Shown here piece after piece: positions 5,306-6,797 of a stretch of DNA of 6,797 nucleotides; the stretch's first letter is position 1; every line of letters begins with the position of its first letter. The translations under genes and the position numbers were made by a program. The stretch is from an uncultured Gemmatimonadota bacterium. GTDB taxonomy: Bacteria > Gemmatimonadota > Gemmatimonadetes > Longimicrobiales > Gaopeijiaceae. Where the stretch lies: contig CALHIO010000347.1 in the NCBI GenBank assembly GCA_938030915.1, positions 1 through 6,797 of the forward strand, written 5' to 3'. The notes under the pieces are model-generated. The model had not been told where the DNA came from and searched no databases. It was given only the letters and a program-made list of their open reading frames with translations.

Positions 5306-6535
5306 TCAGTCCGAACCGGGCGGAGTCTCCAGCGACATCGGGGCAGGCGGATGCTTCAGGTAGCGCCCCTCGTCAAACCGCCGCCGACGCATCAGCAGAG
5401 ACGAACCCGCGTCTTCGAGCTGGCGAAAGCCGAGCAGGTGGAACAGCTGCCGGGCAAAGAAGCGTTCGACCCGCTTGTTGATGACTACCTCGTCGTCGGA
5501 GTCCTCGACCCTCTTCACCCCGGGGAGCCAGAACGCCAGACGGGACAGGCCCATCCGCCTCATGACATGCGACACCCCCATCCAGAACTGGGGGAACTCA
5601 CGCACCAGGAAGAAACCGTCTTCTCCCTGCTCCTGATAGAGCGGCATCAGGAGCCGGCCGTCTTCGTAGACGATCACATCACCTTGCGCATCCCGCGCAA
5701 TACGGTCTCCGGCCCTGACCGACTGGAAGTTCAGATATCCCGGCTGCATGACGAAGCCGTCACCGTCCACGACATCGCGCTTGTACCGCATCTCGAGAGC
5801 ACGGGGGAGATGTCCCGCATCCCTGCGTAGCAGCTTGCGCGCCTCGGTCGCCTCGGGAACCAGGCGTTCGGGGAGAAGCCCGGCCGACACGATCGCAATC
5901 CAGATGGCAGCCTCGGCCCGATCGATCGCCGCAGGCTCTTCGTGCTGACCCGTCTCCACGGTGAGCGCGACCACCCCGTTCTCGCTCAGGAGGTTCAGGA
6001 GCGTGCCGTCAACCAGCTCTTCGAGCCCGAAGATCATCGGCACGGGAAAGTCGCCGGCGAAGGCACGGTGCGGGAGGGAGTCAGTGAACGCCGAGAAGAT
6101 CCCGCCGGGCCCTGACGTCGTGTGCAGATCCAGAGCAAATACCGGTCCGCCCGCGTCTCGAAGAACCCCCTCGAGTTCCTCGAGGAGTTCAACCTGCTCG
6201 AGGTCCTCCACGGACGCCCCTGCAGCGCCGTTGCCGCGGAGACGCTCGAGTCGATCCCGGGTCCACGCCCGGTTCAGATCACGGTCCACGAAGCGCCGAC
6301 CGGCCTCGAGCGCCGCGATGTTGCCCGCGAGCGCCACGAATGAGCCCTCCAGCTCGTCTCGATGTTCTTCGAGTGCGACGAGGACCCGCCGCACCGCGTG
6401 GACACCCGCCGGTTCGTTCCCGTGGATCCCCGCAACGCAGATCAGCACGGGACCTCCGTCAGGTCCCACGACCGTTCCGATCAATCGTTCCTCGACCTTC
6501 GTCCCCCGGCTCCCTTCCATCACCACTCCCGACAT
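5306..6535 (-). CDS. Succinylglutamate desuccinylase/aspartoacylase-family zinc hydrolase
   Basis: A cytoplasmic metallohydrolase of the M14-like AstE/AspA family, which cleaves acyl-amino-acid amides such as N-succinylglutamate or N-acetylaspartate. In the 409 residues, VAGIHGNEPAG (34-44) supplies zinc ligands His38 and Glu41, FVDRDLNRAW (82-91) has the substrate-binding DLNR arginine, LDLHTTSG (135-142) supplies His138, and TVETGQHE (192-199) has the catalytic-base Glu194. Residues 250-312 (YKRDVVDGDGFVMQPG onward) look like the C-terminal beta barrel of the family. About 95 residues beyond it (315-409), ending in an MRRRRF basic stretch and LKHPPAP, are longer than typical AstE (about 320) and not recognised. 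The start ATG at 6535 has AGGGG closely upstream; the ATG at 6520 (residue 6), with GGAG 5 bases upstream, is an equally good alternative. It lies 5 bases after the CBS gene and 6 before SRAP. There is no arginine-catabolism gene alongside, so an AST pathway role is doubtful. Confidence 0.9.
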   Translation of the reverse strand: MSGVVMEGSRGTKVEERLIGTVVGPDGGPVLICVAGIHGNEPAGVHAVRRVLVALEEHRDELEGSFVALAGNIAALEAGRRFVDRDLNRAWTRDRLERLRGNGAAGASVEDLEQVELLEELEGVLRDAGGPVFALDLHTTSGPGGIFSAFTDSLPHRAFAGDFPVPMIFGLEELVDGTLLNLLSENGVVALTVETGQHEEPAAIDRAEAAIWIAIVSAGLLPERLVPEATEARKLLRRDAGHLPRALEMRYKRDVVDGDGFVMQPGYLNFQSVRAGDRIARDAQGDVIVYEDGRLLMPLYQEQGEDGFFLVREFPQFWMGVSHVMRRMGLSRLAFWLPGVKRVEDSDDEVVINKRVERFFARQLFHLLGFRQLEDAGSSLLMRRRRFDEGRYLKHPPAPMSLETPPGSD

Positions 6536-6540
6536 CGCCC

Positions 6541-6797
6541 CTATCGACTCAGACGATCGTGCAAGAGATCGTACGCCAGGGGCATGAAGTCCCGCTCGCT
6601 CACGATCCCGACGAGCTTCCCATCCGAAACGACCGGGAGGACCGAGACACGTTGCGCCCTCATCAGGTCGATCACGTCGAGGGTGGGCGTCTCCGGGGTC
6701 ACCGAGGTGGGATTTCGCTCCATGACAGCGGAGACCGGTGGAGTGCCGTTCATCTCGGGATCGAAGCCCTCGGACATCAGCCGCAACACGGATCGGT
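6541..6797 (-). CDS. CBS-domain protein, C-terminal part (5' end beyond window)
   Basis: The 84 visible residues form the end of a protein whose frame is still open at the window edge. A complete CBS motif spans about residues 20-75: VSAVMERNPTSV, then VIDLMRAQRVSVLPVV, then KLVGIVSERDF. CBS pairs usually bind adenine nucleotides and regulate an attached enzyme or channel. The visible start RSVLRLMSEG looks like the tail of a preceding CBS repeat (the GLVS-RSLL type ending), so a tandem Bateman module is likely and the in-frame GTG at 6789 is probably not the start. It could be a free-standing CBS-pair protein or the C-terminus of a larger enzyme; the window does not tell. It is the first visible gene of the minus-strand cluster and ends 5 bases before the desuccinylase-like start. 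Confidence 0.88.
   Translation of the reverse strand, partial: RSVLRLMSEGFDPEMNGTPPVSAVMERNPTSVTPETPTLDVIDLMRAQRVSVLPVVSDGKLVGIVSERDFMPLAYDLLHDRLSR

Overview
This is GC-rich bacterial DNA, tightly packed with genes whose products read as ordinary cytoplasmic or exported enzymes. No phage, transposon, CRISPR, tRNA or rRNA sequence is visible. GC-rich codon use, GTG starts and a secreted D-aminoacylase-type amidohydrolase would suit an environmental phylum such as Gemmatimonadota or a similar soil or marine group. That is a guess from style, not a placement.

Layout. Bases 1-1019 (minus) hold the N-terminal two thirds of a cofactor-independent phosphoglycerate mutase (gpmI), cut by the window edge. 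A divergent spacer of about 240 bases with a hairpin separates it from a plus-strand fold-type-I PLP aminotransferase (1258-2376) whose N-terminus resembles capreomycidine-synthase-like enzymes. After a 121-base spacer with a long, near-perfect hairpin comes an exported metal-dependent amidohydrolase of the N-acyl-D-amino-acid deacylase type (2498-4207). A four-gene minus-strand cluster meets it tail to tail. Read 5' to 3' along the minus strand, the cluster is: the end of a CBS-domain protein (6797-6541), a succinylglutamate desuccinylase/aspartoacylase-family metallohydrolase (6535-5306), an SRAP/YedK abasic-site DNA-crosslinking protein (5299-4631), and a small ArsC/Spx-family thioredoxin-fold protein (4576-4223).

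The main discovery is in the last gene. Its reading frame has an in-frame TGA exactly where the family has its first redox cysteine (C-x-x-C becomes U-x-x-C), with full family homology on both sides. A 6-bp stem with a 5-base loop starts 11 bases after the TGA, and its loop begins 17 bases after it, the position expected of a bacterial SECIS element. I interpret it as a selenocysteine-containing ArsC-like protein, which conventional gene calling would truncate to a form starting at an internal GTG and lacking the active site.

How the genes work together is mostly unclear. The CBS, desuccinylase and SRAP genes are separated by only 5-6 bases and probably share a transcript, with the selenoprotein candidate 54 bases behind. 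The plus-strand aminotransferase and D-aminoacylase-type enzyme could both act on amino acids, but nothing in the sequence proves a shared pathway.
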